In this document: positions 1 through 12,500 of the stretch, piece after piece
Numbering within the stretch: the stretch's first letter is position 1
How the letters are laid out: each line of letters starts with the position of its first letter
Source of the DNA: Rhynchopus sp. YZ270_cl-10
Taxonomy: Eukaryota; Euglenozoa; Diplonemea; Diplonemida; Diplonemidae
DNA length: 64,000 bases
Assembly (NCBI GenBank): GCA_964035575.1
Contig: OZ037904.1
Span: 124,001-188,000, forward strand
Direction: 5' to 3'
Program-made: the position numbers and the translations under genes
The notes under the pieces: model-generated
The model's input: only the letters and a program-made list of their open reading frames with translations
The model's database searches: none
What the model was told of the DNA's origin: nothing

Positions 1-667
1 GGATGTTCCAAGTTCCCAAATTGGCCAAAAAGTTCCAAACATTTTGGAGTCTTTTTTACGGGTAGGTGATTTTTGCCGATAGTTGGTTGGTTCTAAGTTG
101 CAAAATACCCCAAAAGTTCCAGTTTTTTTTTTTTTACGTTCCAGAATTTTTTGTTTTTTCGGTAGTACTTGAAGTACGTAGCACACCCATGATTTCCCCC
201 CAAAATCGCGAAAAAAAAAAGGGGCGGAAATTCGTACAAGAGAACAAGAGAAAGAAAACTTGAACAACAATGAAAAATATAAAAAAAAATAATTGGGCCT
301 CGTGGGCATCATAACAGAAAGGAACGTGAATGGGTGACGGTGGACGCCACAAAAAAACCACAACAAAAACTCTGCACTATTGTTTTGTGTTTTTTTTTAC
401 CATATTTTTGGCAAAACAAAAAAAAAAAACGCAGGAACTCTTAAATACCACACGCACGACTGAACGAAAGGAGGAATCATAAATCAGAAAAAAAAAAACT
501 TTTTATGGATGAAATATGCATCGTGCACCCACCTGAAATAATAAAACAAAAGATTTAACAACGTGCAAAGATGTGCACATGCATCTTGTACACTCACATC
601 TGAACAAAAAGAGTTGCAACAAAACATCCTATAGATGGGCATAAGCTTGACAGCGCCTATCATTTCA
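1..667. other. Gene-free A/T-rich stretch
   Basis: No coding region is supported. The stretch is made of A and T homopolymers with two short stem-loop-like modules at about 503-537 and 566-600. Each begins like GATG...GCATC and is bounded by A tracts, as elsewhere in the window. Confidence 0.6.
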
Positions 668-774
668 TACCGTATTCGTAAAAATGTTTGACCGTAAAAA
701 AGGTCGAACTTCCAGAAAAAAAATCCTGAAAAGGTCGAACATTAGTACGGTCGATACTTTTTACGAATACGGTA
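668..774. repeat. 107-bp palindromic mini-element with TA-CCGTA ends
   Basis: The sequence starts TACCGTATTCGTAAAAA and ends with its exact reverse complement (758-774), so it has 17-bp perfect terminal inverted repeats. TA lies at both outer ends, as for a TA target duplication. The outermost bases (CCGTA) match those of the 331-bp MITE at 42704. It looks like a very short MITE. Confidence 0.55.
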
Positions 775-2636
775 CATTCTTTTCTTAACGAAACGAAAAG
801 AATGCAAAGAGTGCAAACAATGTACCCTTGCTGAGCCTATGAAAAAAAACAACAACTCGGAATGCACTTTCTTCACTTTATTTCGTTGTGATTCATGACT
901 CCACAGAATACACTAAAAAAAAACAAAAAATGCAGCCGCACTTTTGAGAAAGTGGAATACAAAACGATTGTTTCACCACTTTTCCAAAAACAATAAAAAA
1001 AAAAACCCCACAAAAAAAAAAAACGTTCGTAAGAACGTCAGAAGCTTTCAGGACAGGAGTGCATTCCCCCCCCTTCGCCTTTTGGAATCACCGCTGAGAA
1101 CGGTTTTAGAGAACTTTTCGAGATCATAAAAAAGGGAGGAAAAAAGATGTGTCTTGCTTTTGGCACACAAGAAAATGGCGGGGGGGAAGGCAAAGGGGAA
1201 CGAGAGGGGGGGGGCCAAGAGGTGGGCTTTGTGAGAACGTATACAAGCTTTGTGCTTGGGGGTTTTTTTTTGGGGGGGATAATCTTTTATCAAAGGAAAA
1301 GGCTGGGAAGGAGAAGGAGAAGCTGGCATGTGTGTGGTGTGCTTGACAGCAGGCGTGGGGGCAGCTCGTAAGAGCGGAACCCCCCAGTGGGGAGGGGAGG
1401 GTTTAAGTCACAGTAGGGTATGTGTGTGTTTTGTGGAGAAAAAAAAAAAAGGAAAAATTCCATTTTTCGCGAGATGTCTTTACACTAGCAGTGAAAAAAG
1501 ACACACTTTGTAGAATAAAAGTGCCTCTCTCCTCTCCTCTCTCCCACATCCGAACTACTGTAGCTAAGGGAGAAAGTGGGTAATGCTGCAAATAGGGGTT
1601 CTGGTATGACCCCCTAATCTTGCTAATTGTGATAATGTCAACTTATTGCGTTTTTTTCTTTTTCTCGTTGTTATTTTGTTCATTTATTTTTTTTCAAAAA
1701 AAAAAAAGGGGGGAGAACGGGCTTTTGAGACAAAGATAAGAGTCTAAGACCTTCCCTCATACAAAAAAAAAAAAAAACTGTGGTTGTTGATGCAGACACC
1801 TCCGACTGACCCACATACGATGCCAGCCCCGGATGAAAGCACAAAAGGGAAAAAATAAATAAAGAGGCTGTTGAATGGATTTTTATGAAGTTTTTTTGTG
1901 GATGCTTTTTGTGCTCTTTTTTTTTGTTTTATTTTTGCACTCATGGTTTGCTGTGATAGTGACAACAGGGTAAGTTTTGTTTTTTTTTCTTTATTTGCTT
2001 TTGCAAAGTTTTTTGTTTTCTTTATTTTGTTGATAATCTTAGAGAGCAGTAGTTGCTTTCATGCACCATTTTGTTACTTTTGTGATAAATTGTTTGGAAG
2101 TGAAGTGGTGTGCACCTGCAAGCTCACGTTCTTTATTTTTTTTCTTCGTGAAAAAAAAAAATCTTCCAAATAAAATTAAAAAAGTTTTATAGGACCGAAC
2201 ATAAGTCTTGCGTGCCGAGCCACCTTTAAAAAAAAAACAACAAGAACTGCTCGTGTGGGTATATCGAACCCCGGAGTGTTGCACTTTAAAAAAAAAAATA
2301 CACAAAAAAAAAGTTGTTTCAATTCCAATTGATGGGATTTATTTGGATTGTACAGATGCATTGTGCTTGCAAATCTGTGCCTTTTTTTTTTTTTAGGGAA
2401 GGTATTTGGCAGGGTATTAGGGTGAAAATCCAAAATCCCGGAAAAAACTGGTTTTTCTGGTTTTCTCTCCTGGGCGGCAAAAACTAGTGTTTCTGGCGAA
2501 AACCTCCACCGTTGACGGACACAGTCACCCCTTTCGAGTTTTTCGGGGGTGGGGTCAGTGTCTTATCCAGGAATCCGATTTCAAAATATTTTTCGGCGCT
2601 GCTGACCCAGGGTAGACATTGGGAACATAGGGACTG
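775..2636. other. Gene-free stretch with dispersed modules
   Basis: Only short ORFs of biased composition occur, interrupted by homopolymers. Recognisable dispersed modules are the CTCCGACTGACCCAC family at about 1775-1845, a partial GATAAATTGTTTGGA module near 2083, and a stem-loop module at about 2190-2228. A B-box-like GGTTCGAT (minus strand) is present near 2265. Confidence 0.55.
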
Positions 2637-3599
2637 CATTTTTTTTTGCGGAGCAAAAAAAATAATATAAAATGGCGCCGCAGGCGAAAATTTTTTGAGG
2701 GTACGGTGTAAAAATCTAGCTTTTTATTGCACGTCGGGGCACTTTAATTTCACTCCCCTAACAAATTCCTGTAGAAAAATAAAAACGGCAGTGAAATAAA
2801 AAAGGCTTTATTTCTTTATTTCACTCTTTATTTCACTCTTTATTTCACTGCTCGATTTTTTTTTTTTTTTTCGCAAAGACAAAATTTTCAGCCGAAAAAA
2901 AAAATTTTTTTTGGGCTCAGATGGACCCAAAAATGCAAATAAAGCAAGAATTTTGATGTTTTGGAGGTACCCTAAATTGGTCAAAAATGGTAAAAATGGT
3001 AAAAATGGTAGGAATTTTGGGGGCTTTTTTAGGGGAAAAAAAGGGTGAGGGGAGTTGGGTCCAGTCATAGGGGGTATAGCATATTTTTTGGAAAATTCTT
3101 CAAAAAATCAAGGATTTTTGCTGGGCACAATGAAAATTTTCAGAAAAATCCCAATTTTCGGCCAAATTTGGAGCAAATTATGGCCCACCCACCCCGATTT
3201 TGGGTCAAAAACCGACTTCATTTTTGCACAGGAGTGCCTACGATTTCGTAAACCAGAGGTCCTCTGGATGCATGCATTGATAAACACAACACTGGAAATT
3301 GCAAGGAACGGGTCTGCATGTGCGTGTTCTCTAGCCACCACAGTCACAGGGTATGCACAAAATGACCGAAGTGCAATGGCGTGAACGAAGTGCAATGGCG
3401 ATAATGGAAAGATAGATGCCGGCATTGGTGAATTGCTGGAGTTCTGCACAGGAAGCTAGCATGACGTAGAATCACTGTGTGAACAAAATGACCGTATTTT
3501 GGTTGAAAAATTGACTTGAAAAATTTTTTCATAATTTGCCCAATCGAAGGTTTTCCTTGGATTTTTTGGGCCATTTTATGACGTACCACGCCCGATTTT
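2637..3599. repeat. A/T-rich repeat block
   Basis: Bases 2641-2690 (GGAGCAAAAAA... then ATGGCGCCGCAGGC) recur in diverged form at 9142-9182. Around 2809-2850 TTTATTTCACTC is repeated in tandem, and 2985-3010 repeats a TGGTAAAAA unit. The rest is fragmentary with no supported gene. Confidence 0.45.
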
Positions 3600-5900
3600 G
3601 GGCGAAAAAAAAATTTTTTTTTTGGTCAAAAATCGCCTTGTATTACCACTGTATTGGTGTAGGCTTGTACACAGAAGTGTGTTTTGTGTAACCACAGATG
3701 GTCAAAACACCCGATTTTTGCATTTTTTTTGCATTTTTTGGTGCCCAAAGACCCACCTCAGTGGTCGAAATTTTCCCGAAAAAAAAAATTTTTTTTTTTG
3801 AGATTTTTCGATTTTTCGACAAGGCGCTGGCCCATACAAAGTGCACTGGTGGTACAGAAAATGGCTGGGGAATAAACTCTAGATGCTCAAAACAGCCCAA
3901 TTCATGCTTTTTTTGACTTTTTGGTCTCAGAAGGGTGCCTAGGGTGTAGTGAGCAGGCCTCAAAAACACTTTTGTAACCCTCCAGAGGTCTCAAGGGATT
4001 CCCTTGAGAGCACCAAAAATTCCCGCGAGAGAATGTGCGTTTTGGTGACTGAAACCGGTCAAAAACTTTTTAAAACGGCCCACAACCTGGTTTCTGCGAC
4101 TCGAAAAGCGTATTCGCATGCTTTTGGGCGTCCGTGGGCCACAAACGATGGTACCCATGTGGGTCGAAAAACATACGTGTTTGTACACAAAACACCACAA
4201 AAGCGCTTGTTTGCAGGCAGTTCCTAAACACTGGTGTTTAGGTTTTTACTGTTGCTGCCCCCCCACTTACCCCCCGGGTTACCCTCCCGCCTAGGCTTAC
4301 CCCTAGGCTTACCCCCCCAGGGGGATACCCCAAAAATGACCATTTCGCGAAAATGCGCCAAAGTGTAAGATTTTTTCGTCATTGGAAAGATTGGGCCAAA
4401 AATCCAGTTATTACTAAATCAGATCGCTGAGAGATTTGTTACTAATTCCTAATTTCGTGTCGCGAGTTTACGTGTATTTTGCCTTAGGAAACGTGCGTTC
4501 CTTAAGGATTCTACAGGCAAAACAGGCGATTTTCACCAAAAACCGGGATTTTCGCCTTTTTGGGTGGTTTTTTCGGCCCATACCTGGCCATGTGGGCTGA
4601 GAAACGCGATTCTGGGGTGTTAGAACCGTGTATAGGCCCTTTTGTGGGCAAAAACAAGCCAAAAACCATGCACAACGTGGTGTTCTGTGACCACTCAGAG
4701 GTTTTATCTAGGTTAAGATCCTTTACGATTCCGTTTTGTGCCGGAAGATCTCGCTCATCAACCACACGAGCCAGCAGAAAGTGTTTAGGATTCGCAAAAC
4801 TAAATTCGGGTAGAAAACGACCTCTTCGGGTCACAAAGCTACATCCCTCCCTCCCTTGGCCCTCGGGATTCCCTTTCGGGAGGTCAGGGCTGCCCTGACC
4901 TCCCTCAAGGGATCCCTCGGGCTCTGGCGGGAGGGAGGGAAATAGCTAGTGAAAAAAAATTTTTGGATTTTTTTTTTTTGAGATTTTTCGATTTTTTGAC
5001 AAGGCGCTGGCCCATACAAAATGCACTGGTGGTACAGAAAATGGCTGGGGAATAAACTCTAGATGCTCAAAACAGCCCAATTCATGCTTTTTTTGACTTT
5101 TTGGTCTCAGAAGGGTACCTAGGGTGTAGTGAGCAGGCCTCAAAAACACTTGTGAAAAAAAAAAAATTTTTTTTTTTTTTTTCACGGGTTGCCGACGATC
5201 GTAGTACGAAATTTTACGATCGTAGCCTTTTTTTCCTCGTACTACGAAAATTTACGATCGTACTACGAAAATTTACGATCGTAAAATTTCGTAAAATCTC
5301 GTAAAATCTCGTAAAATTTCGTAGTGGTGTCGTTGCCGGTGGCTATTGCCTCCCAGGGAAAGGGACTCTCGAATTTTTTTTTTCGCCCCTAAAGAGGGCT
5401 AATTTCGACGATTTGAGGCCATTAAAAGCAAAATTTGGCACTTTTGAGCATCTGTGGGGGTCTAAAACGCGGTTTTGCGAACCCGAAATTTCGTGGTTTT
5501 TACCAAAAAGACAAGTCGATTTTTGAACCTTAAAAAACATCAAAAAAATTTTTCACAAGTGTTTTTGAGGCCTGCTCACTACACCCTAGGTACCCTTCTG
5601 GGACCAAAAAGTCAAAAAAAGCAAGAATTGGGCTGTTTTGAGCATCTAGAGTTAATTCCCCAGTCATTTTCTGTACCACCAGTGCATTTTGTATGGGCCA
5701 GCGCCTTGTCAAAAAATCGAAAAATCTCAAAAAAAAAATTTTTTTTTTCGGGAAAATTTCGACCCCTGAGTTGGGTTTTTGGGCACCAAAAAGTGCAAAA
5801 AAACGCAAAAATCGGGTGTTTTGACGATCTGGGGGTAAACCATATGCACTACTACAGGGGCCCACAATATCGACTTTTCCTTAGCAAATTCCTTGGAGTA
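3600..5900. mobile_element. Foldback-like composite element
   Basis: A block at 3650-3975 reappears inverted at 5545-5850, and part of it (GACAAGGCGCTGGCCCATAC onward) is present again in direct orientation at 4977-5155. A GC-rich palindrome lies at about 4853-4930. A diverged inverted relative is at 8440-8640. No transposase ORF was found. The exact ends are uncertain because A/T homopolymers border the arms. Confidence 0.5.
5184..5342. repeat. CGATCGTA-type short repeat array (left)
   Basis: Interleaved direct and inverted copies of TACGATCGTA, GTACTACGA and AAATTTTACGA make this block self-complementary. It begins GGGTTGCCGACGATCGTAGT, whose reverse complement closes the similar array at 8005-8183. 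The two arrays could be the arms of one larger foldback element spanning 5184-8183. Confidence 0.55.
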
Positions 5901-5955
5901 TTGAAACAAATAAAAAAAAGGGAAAAGTCACTTAGTGCCCAAGTTTGTTGTACCC

Positions 5956-5990
5956 ATTTAGGATAATACCCAGTGGGTATTATCCTAAAT
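5956..5990. repeat. Perfect 35-bp palindrome
   Basis: Seventeen-base arms (beginning ATTTAGGATAATACCCA) surround one central G. The right arm runs directly into a TACTGGG heptamer array. It could extrude as a cruciform; its function is unknown. Confidence 0.8.
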
Positions 5991-6003
5991 TATTTGGGTA
6001 TTA

Positions 6004-6054
6004 TGGGTACTGGGTACTGGGTACTGGGTACTGGGTACTGGGTACTGGGTACCC
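6004..6054. repeat. TACTGGG heptamer array
   Basis: About seven tandem copies of TACTGGG. The same heptamer forms longer arrays at 24581-24664 and 24895-25000. Confidence 0.85.
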
Positions 6055-6176
6055 AGAGAAGGCACCTTGACAGCAGCGAAGGCGCAAGACAAGGTATGTA
6101 AATATGTTTAACTTTCTGGTGAATATTCAACAAAATAAGGCCGTCGACTCGTATTTCCTCCAAAAAGTCTCCATAA

Positions 6177-6897
6177 GGGTAGATAAATAAATTTATTTGT
6201 TTCTTGTCCGAGACGTTTTGAAATTCTGTACGTACGTACGGAAAAAAATATTAGTTGGGGAAAAAATGTTGGAAAAAAATCGCTACCATGGGAGCGGGGC
6301 AAGCAGAAGGGAGACAACTACATTGATTTCACATGCCTCGTTGATGGTAGGTGTCATTAGGGGGGATACGGCGATGTTAGTTCTCAGTTTTTTATAATGT
6401 TCTTGTACGTTTAGCGGGTTCGCCACTGCTCCCAGAACGCTTCCACATTTTGCGCGGATAGAGCCTTGCATGCTTCCGTGGCAGTTTTGTGGCATTTCCG
6501 AGCCAATCCCGGGCTGTGTTGGGGGATATACGGAAAAATGGGCAAACTTTTAGTGACTTAAATTTTCACAAAGTATGAACCCATACTCGTAAGCAAGGGT
6601 CATTTTCAGGTCTGCAAACCCAACTTCAGATGAAATTGTGTTGTTGACTGGGAACAGGTAGCGCCGCAGGCGCACGGTACCCAACTTTTTTCCTTTTTAT
6701 TTTTTCCCTTTTCTCTGCTTTCTTTTGATTGCGCGAGCCGATTGCTTTCCTCGGTGGGGTCACAAGTGTGTCTAAAAACACTCTAAAGTACCGCTCAGGT
6801 CACAATAAACATTTTTAAAAACAAACATTTTTTTCTGGGAATCTCGAGATTCTGTACGTACGGTGGACAAGAAACAAATAAATTTGTTTATCTACCC
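6177..6897. mobile_element. Harbinger/Tourist-like MITE candidate (721 bp)
   Basis: The termini are inverted repeats of about 31 bp. The left starts GGGTAGATAAATAAATTTAT and the right is its near-exact reverse complement. TAA flanks both sides (6174-6176 and 6898-6900), which fits the 3-bp TWA target duplication of PIF/Harbinger elements. No transposase is encoded, so it would be non-autonomous. An internal segment (6660-6770) is related to 60960-61065. Confidence 0.5.
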
Positions 6898-7019
6898 TAA
6901 CAATGTTTTACACCCTCAGGCCAACTTATTTTTTAAAGAAATCACCTTCTTTAAATTCCCCACCACTCACAACTTCACTTTTAAACAGGTATCGCGAGTG
7001 CAACATCGAGAACCAACTG

Positions 7020-7850
7020 TGCAGAACGAGCGAACATATGGGGTGGAAAGGGGAGTGGGAACACTCTGTCAGTCACTGCTATAGCCATTAACCCAGGGAG
7101 CATAGCTAGTGCAAGAAATTCGACTTCGGGATCCGGAAAGTCTGTCCTCTGCTTGCGGAGGACTAGGCACAAGAAAATATTGCGTTCCCCCAGAAAACTA
7201 ATTTTTGTCACAGTAATTTTTGCCCAGGGCATGCTCTTGAAGCATGGCGGCTTGGTGTGAGAAGGGGCAGTGTATTGTTTTGTTCTAGATTTCAACGGTT
7301 GTTAGAACGAGTCAAGTGGATGCTTATCTAAACACTGACTTTAGTACAGACCCGAGAGATCACACATGACTTTGAGGAAAGAACAAAGCAATGCATCTGC
7401 ACCCGCACGCCAGGTTGTAGTTACTTCAGAATTTTCTTAAGTTTGCATGAACGAGGAGGGGGTGATTCATTCTTCGGGAACGCGTAGTATACCATGGAAT
7501 GATAATCTCAAAAAAACATGTGGGGGCTGAATTCATATCCCTTAGAATTGCGAATTCAGCCTTTGCAGAAGGTACGTCTTACTTGTACTTGTACTTGTAT
7601 GCCGTGTCACCCTTCTCAACCTTACCGGTTCACAGCTCGCAAGAGCAGTGTAACCCTTCTCGCTATTGCAAACTTAAGAATTTTCTGCTGTAACTTACCA
7701 AAATCGATTTTCTTTCACCCCAAACACCCGCAACACCCCACCTGCTACTTCGGTAGCCTGTGTTGTTGGGAGTTGGTTCTCATGTTGATCCCCAGTGACT
7801 GTCTAGCACTGCTTCTTCTGAGCCCAACGTTGTTTGGCCTGTCGACGTAA
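7020..7850. repeat. Dispersed core repeat, copy 1
   Basis: Several blocks match 14150-14900 in the same order. Examples are GGGAACACTCTGTCAGTCAC followed by GAGCATAGCTAGTGCAAG near 7050-7120, GGAAAGTCTGTCCTCTGCTT near 7134, and GGGAGTTGGTTCTCATG near 7768. The frames are broken, so this looks like a degenerate transposon interior rather than a gene. Confidence 0.6.
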
Positions 7851-8004
7851 TAAATACGAAGACAGGGCGGCGGTGCCAACAATTTTCCAATGATGTAACG
7901 TTTTATCTGATTGATTATCGTTTGATATACCTTGTGTGTGCTTCATGCACACCATGCAAGGAATATCGAACGGTATTTCAAGCGATATTCGTTATTTCGT
8001 TTGG

Positions 8005-8183
8005 CAAACGTACTACGATCGTAAAATTTCGTAAAATTTCGTCTACGATCGTACTACGATCGTTTACGATCGTAAAATTTCGTTGTACGAAATTTTACGA
8101 AATTTTACGAAAATTTACGATCGTAACGATCGTAAAATTTTACGATCGTAAAATTTCGTACTACGATCGTCGGCAACCCGTGT
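8005..8183. repeat. CGATCGTA-type short repeat array (right)
   Basis: The same units as at 5184-5342, ending CGATCGTCGGCAACCCG. That is the inverse of the outer edge of the left array. It supports a paired-arm arrangement. Confidence 0.55.
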
Positions 8184-11100
8184 TTTTTGAGATTTTTGAA
8201 AAATCGGCCGATTTTGCGACCAAATTTGGCTGGGGAATTTCGGCGACCAAAGGGTCCCCCCTTTGGAAAAAAAACGAAATCGACCAAAAAAGGTACCCTA
8301 ACATTTCGGTTTTTTTCGGTTTTCATTTCGTTTTTTTCGGTTTTTCTGGTACAAGGGGAAATTTCCCTTTGCGAAAAAAAAAAAAAACGAAATGGACCGA
8401 ATTACACCGAATTGGACCGAACAGTTAGGGTACCTCCTTTGAGCATCACATATTTATTCCCCGGTCATTTTCTGTACAAAAAACCGGTTTGTATGGGCCA
8501 GCGCCTTAGCAAAAATCCGAAAAATCGGGAAAAAAAATTTTTTTTTCCCCGGAAAGTTTCGACTCCTGGGTGGGGTCTTGGGGTACCGAAAAATGCAAAA
8601 AAACGCAAAATTTGGGTATTTTGACCATCTGAGGGATTTTTTCACGTGTTTCACCTTAGATGGATGCGGATGCGGCTGGTGGGGGTGGGGTGTGCCCACC
8701 TACGGGAACAGTGCTGCCTGTGGAGTGGCCACTCCATCTGCCTCAATGGTGTTTAGGTCGGACATAAGCAACTCTGCAAGGTTGTGATACAGGAGATAAA
8801 GATATTTCGAAAAGAGAAAAATTTGAATGAAGATAACCCCAACACCAAAGGGAAGTTGATACGATGAACGTAAGCCTTGAGAACTAAGCGTTTAGCAGAC
8901 CCCCGGGTTGTGAAATAAAAGTGCCCCGTTGTGCAATAAAAAAATGTATTGTTGGTGTAATATTTTGCCTTAATTTCACTTACAGCCCCAAAACCCCTCG
9001 GAGTGGTATTTTTTCCCCTCGGGCTGCGCCCTCGGGGAAAAAAACCACTCCTCGGGGGTTTTTGGGGCTGTGCGTGAAATAAAGGCAAAAATATTACACG
9101 TCAATAATATATATTACACCACAGAGCCACTCAAACGAACCCTTTTTTACGGAGCAAAAAATGAAAAATGGCGCCGCAGGCAAAAAAAATTCAAGGAACA
9201 GCCATTTCCCAAAGGCACTCCCGTGGTTCAACCACGGTTCTACCAGGCGGGGGAAAAATGCGGGGAAAAAATCGAGTCCGCCCTAATCTGGGGACGACAT
9301 TTACAGAAAGGCCTGGTGAAAAGTGTCGGTTTTTTTTTCCCCTCCAGATTTCTCTGTTTTTTTTTTTTTTTTGAAAACCAGTTTTTGGAAAAACTGGTTT
9401 TGAAAACCAGTTTTTTTAACCACCCTAATACCCTGGTATTTGGAGATTTGTGAAGAAGTTTTTTTTTTTCTTTTGTTACTTTTTGGGGAAACGGGGAGAA
9501 ACGGAGAGGGGAGGGGAAGGAAATTGAAAAAAAAAAAAAATGAAGTGTGCCGCTCAAGCACACTCACAAAATGATAACAAATATGTTACGGAAAGAACGG
9601 AAAAAATGGGGGGAAAAAACTGTTTTTTTTCCCATAAACTCCTCTCGATTGGGGAGCAGGAAAAAAAAAAAGAGAAAAAAAAATATGGGGAGGAACATAG
9701 TTTCCAACCGCGCGGTCGGAAACTATTGAGGAAGGTGTTGTGTTACTTCACTAATAAAGAGGTGGGAAGGAGCAACACATTTTGCGTGAGAGAAAGAAAA
9801 AAGGGGGGGAAATAGTGTTTTGAAATTGATAAGATGAGAATAATTGTCTTAAAAAAAAAACGTAACAATTAACTAAAAGAGAAAAAGAAAACAAATAGAA
9901 AAGCAAGAGTGGGTAAGACGCTAAGCACTCTCTGCTTAGACACCTAACACTGGTGGGACTAGGCCTGAAATGATAAATAGGGAGAGAGAGAGAGAAGAGA
10001 GAGAAAGAGATAACCCACCCATCCTAGGGGGCAACAGTGAGGGGAAGGGGGGGGGGAAAAAATAAACTTGGTCAGAGAGAAAATTGAGGTAAAAAAAAAT
10101 ATCAGTCAATAACTGAACCACCGGGACTTTTCTCCCAAGGTTCGTTGAACAAAAAACTGATCGTCAAAAAAAATTGTCCGACCCCGCAATTGAAAGATTT
10201 TGAGCAGCGGAATGCAAAGAAATAAAAATAAAAATAAAAAAAAAAAATTTTTGAACTCCAGATTGGTGAATCCCAAAAAGTCGAAAATGAATTGCATGAA
10301 TGCGACCCACCGAAATTTTTAAAAAAAATTAAAACCCTGCGGGGATGGATTTCCGAGTCGATATCTTTTAATTGCGGGGTCGGACAATTTTTTTTGACGA
10401 GTAGAAATTAAAAATTTTTCTGTACAAAAACGGAAAAAAGTCCCGGTGGCTCAATTATTGACTGATATATGTTTTGTTGAGCCTCACGAAATCCTTCCAA
10501 CAAAAAATGGTAGTTATTGATGCAGGCAGACCTCCGACTGACCCACGTACGATGCCAGCCATATGGAATGAAAGCACACAACAACAACGAAAACGACAAA
10601 ATTAATATTGGGGGGGAAACTAACAGAGAAAAAGAGGGGAAAAAAAGAAGACTTCTAAAAATGAGTGTGCGTTCCTCTCTTTCGCACAACACTTAAAGAA
10701 TGCACTGCGGAAGACCAAAAAAGAAGAAAAAGAAAAAAAGGAAAACGTGAATGCCGATGATTATTGATGCAGCGCAAGGCCAACTCCCGTCCCGTGCCAA
10801 ACGATGTTTGTTTTTCCTTTGAAGATGAAGTTCCATCTTCTCAACTAAAAAAAAATAAATTTGAAAGGTAAGATGTGTGAGTCTAAAATTACTCAAAAAA
10901 AAAATTGGAGAATGAGCACTAAATTTGCTAGACAGGAGACCTGCCATACTGTTTTTTTTTTTTTTTTTTTTAAAGAATGGAACGAGCACCAAAAAAAACA
11001 TTCAACAAATAAAGAAAAGTGAAGATGAAACCTTAACGTCATACGCTTAGCCACCTATCACGAAATAATAACATAGATTGGGGAATCAGTAATCAGATAC

Positions 11101-11208
11101 TCAAAATTGCGTTTGAGAGAGACGTGAGGGGGACACGCCGCCCTTTTGTGTTTATTGTTTGCTGTGGTGTGTTTATGTAAAACGCCCGCACTGCAGGGGG
11201 GAAAAATG
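8184..11208. other. Gene-free stretch with hairpins and modules
   Basis: No gene is supported. A long imperfect hairpin centred near 9025 spans about 8955-9110, with CCCCTCGG and GGGGCTGT blocks in its arms. Bases 8440-8640 are a diverged copy of the foldback arm at 3650-3975. Modules of the CTCCGACTGACCCAC family are at about 10506-10580. A copper of long homopolymers fills the rest. Confidence 0.5.
9912..9946. repeat. Hairpin module (CTAAGC/GCTTAG)
   Basis: CTAAGC, a CTCTCT-containing loop and GCTTAG form a perfect six-base stem, followed by ACACC pairing with the upstream GGT. It is one member of the dispersed stem-loop family described in the findings. Confidence 0.55.
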
Positions 11209-11345
11209 AAAAGTGTCACTTGTCGTTCCCTCACCCCCCTTCTTGTAGTTGTTTGATGCGTTGACGCTTCCACACACACTAAAAATTACCTGTTGGTTGG
11301 TGGTGTTGCGGAGCACGGTTGGGTGAGTGAACGACGTGACACTTT
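11209..11345. mobile_element. Short MITE, copy 1 (GTGTCAC ends)
   Basis: The left end AAAGTGTCACTTGTCGTTC is mirrored at the right end by GAACGACGTGACACTTT. The interior contains TTCTTGTAGTTGTTTGATGC. A second copy with the same ends and interior is at 47444-47550. No coding capacity. Confidence 0.55.
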
Positions 11346-12306
11346 CCGCTCACAAAGTAGTGTGCGTAAAAAATAGTAACTCTGATAGGTAAGTAAAAGG
11401 AAAAAAGGTTTTTTCGTTGATTGCAAACCCACCAAAGCCGTACCTTCATCCTCTCGCACGTACAAACACAAAACGATCCCAACCTTCTACGACCGCATCA
11501 TAAGCGAGTCGCGCGCTATCCAAGCAGGACTCCATAATGAACATAGTTGATTGTAATAAATATTTTTCGTTGATTGCACAATTACCCTGTTTGAGGGGTG
11601 ATTGGCGACCGTATCTGAGGAACTATTTCTCCTTTAAGCTACGCTTGTAGGAATAAAAAAAAAAACTCAATTTCATATACTTTCCAGTTCAAAGAACAGA
11701 AAAAGCACACAAAGAGACGGTCAACAATACATCCCGAAAATACTGAAAAAGAAAAATGTGCCTCGCACAACGCTCACAAAAAAAGTACGGTGTGGGGTAG
11801 TGTGTGGAAGGGAAACGGAGGGGGAAAAATCGCTAATCGGAAAAAGGAAGAAAATCAAGAGGAAAAAAAAAAATGTGCAAAAACGAGCAGTATTTTGTTC
11901 CGTCACAAAAAAAAGGGTTTTTTTATTTTCTTTTTGTGAACAAATTGTACAGCAAAAAAACTGCCGTCAAAAAAAGAGCAGTGGAAAGTTTTGGAAGGAT
12001 GATCTTAACCTTTCTGTGTTAAGGCCACCAGAAGGGGGGGGGTGGGGAGGGTTGTGGAGTTTTTTTTTGTTTGTGTGGCACACAAACAATGGCAACCAAA
12101 AAAAAGAAAATTGACTTTGAACTAGAACCTCCCGTTCGTGAACAGTGTACCTTGGTACATGACCGGTACTGGGGTGGACACCCAACCAGTTTCCTGCATT
12201 CATTTCGTGGTTTACATCTGATATGAAAGAAGAGTGTTGGACGGTCTTCAGGGTAAAGGGTAAAGGTAAAGGGAAGAGAACTGTTTTTTTTTTTTTTTTT
12301 TTAAAT
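11346..12306. other. Gene-free stretch
   Basis: Homopolymer-rich DNA with no supported gene. A GTGAACAGTGTACC-type module is at about 12125-12235 and is followed by a T20 tract. Confidence 0.5.
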
Positions 12307-12500
12307 ATGAATGAACATACTAAGCAGCCGCTTATAAAATACGCGCAAAAAGTGAAAATAAGGGGCAATTAAAGTCACTTTAATTTTTAGTCGAAATAAG
12401 GGTCAAATAAGGTGCAAATCCGCGCAAAATAAGGGGCAAATAAGGGGCAAATAAAGTAAATAAGCGGCAAATAAAGTCCCGTTTATTATTTTTATTCAAT

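Noticed and set aside
5184-8183. Calling 5184-8183 one single transposon
   Set aside because: The inverted arrays match, but no clean termini or target duplication could be defined, and a separate MITE lies within it.
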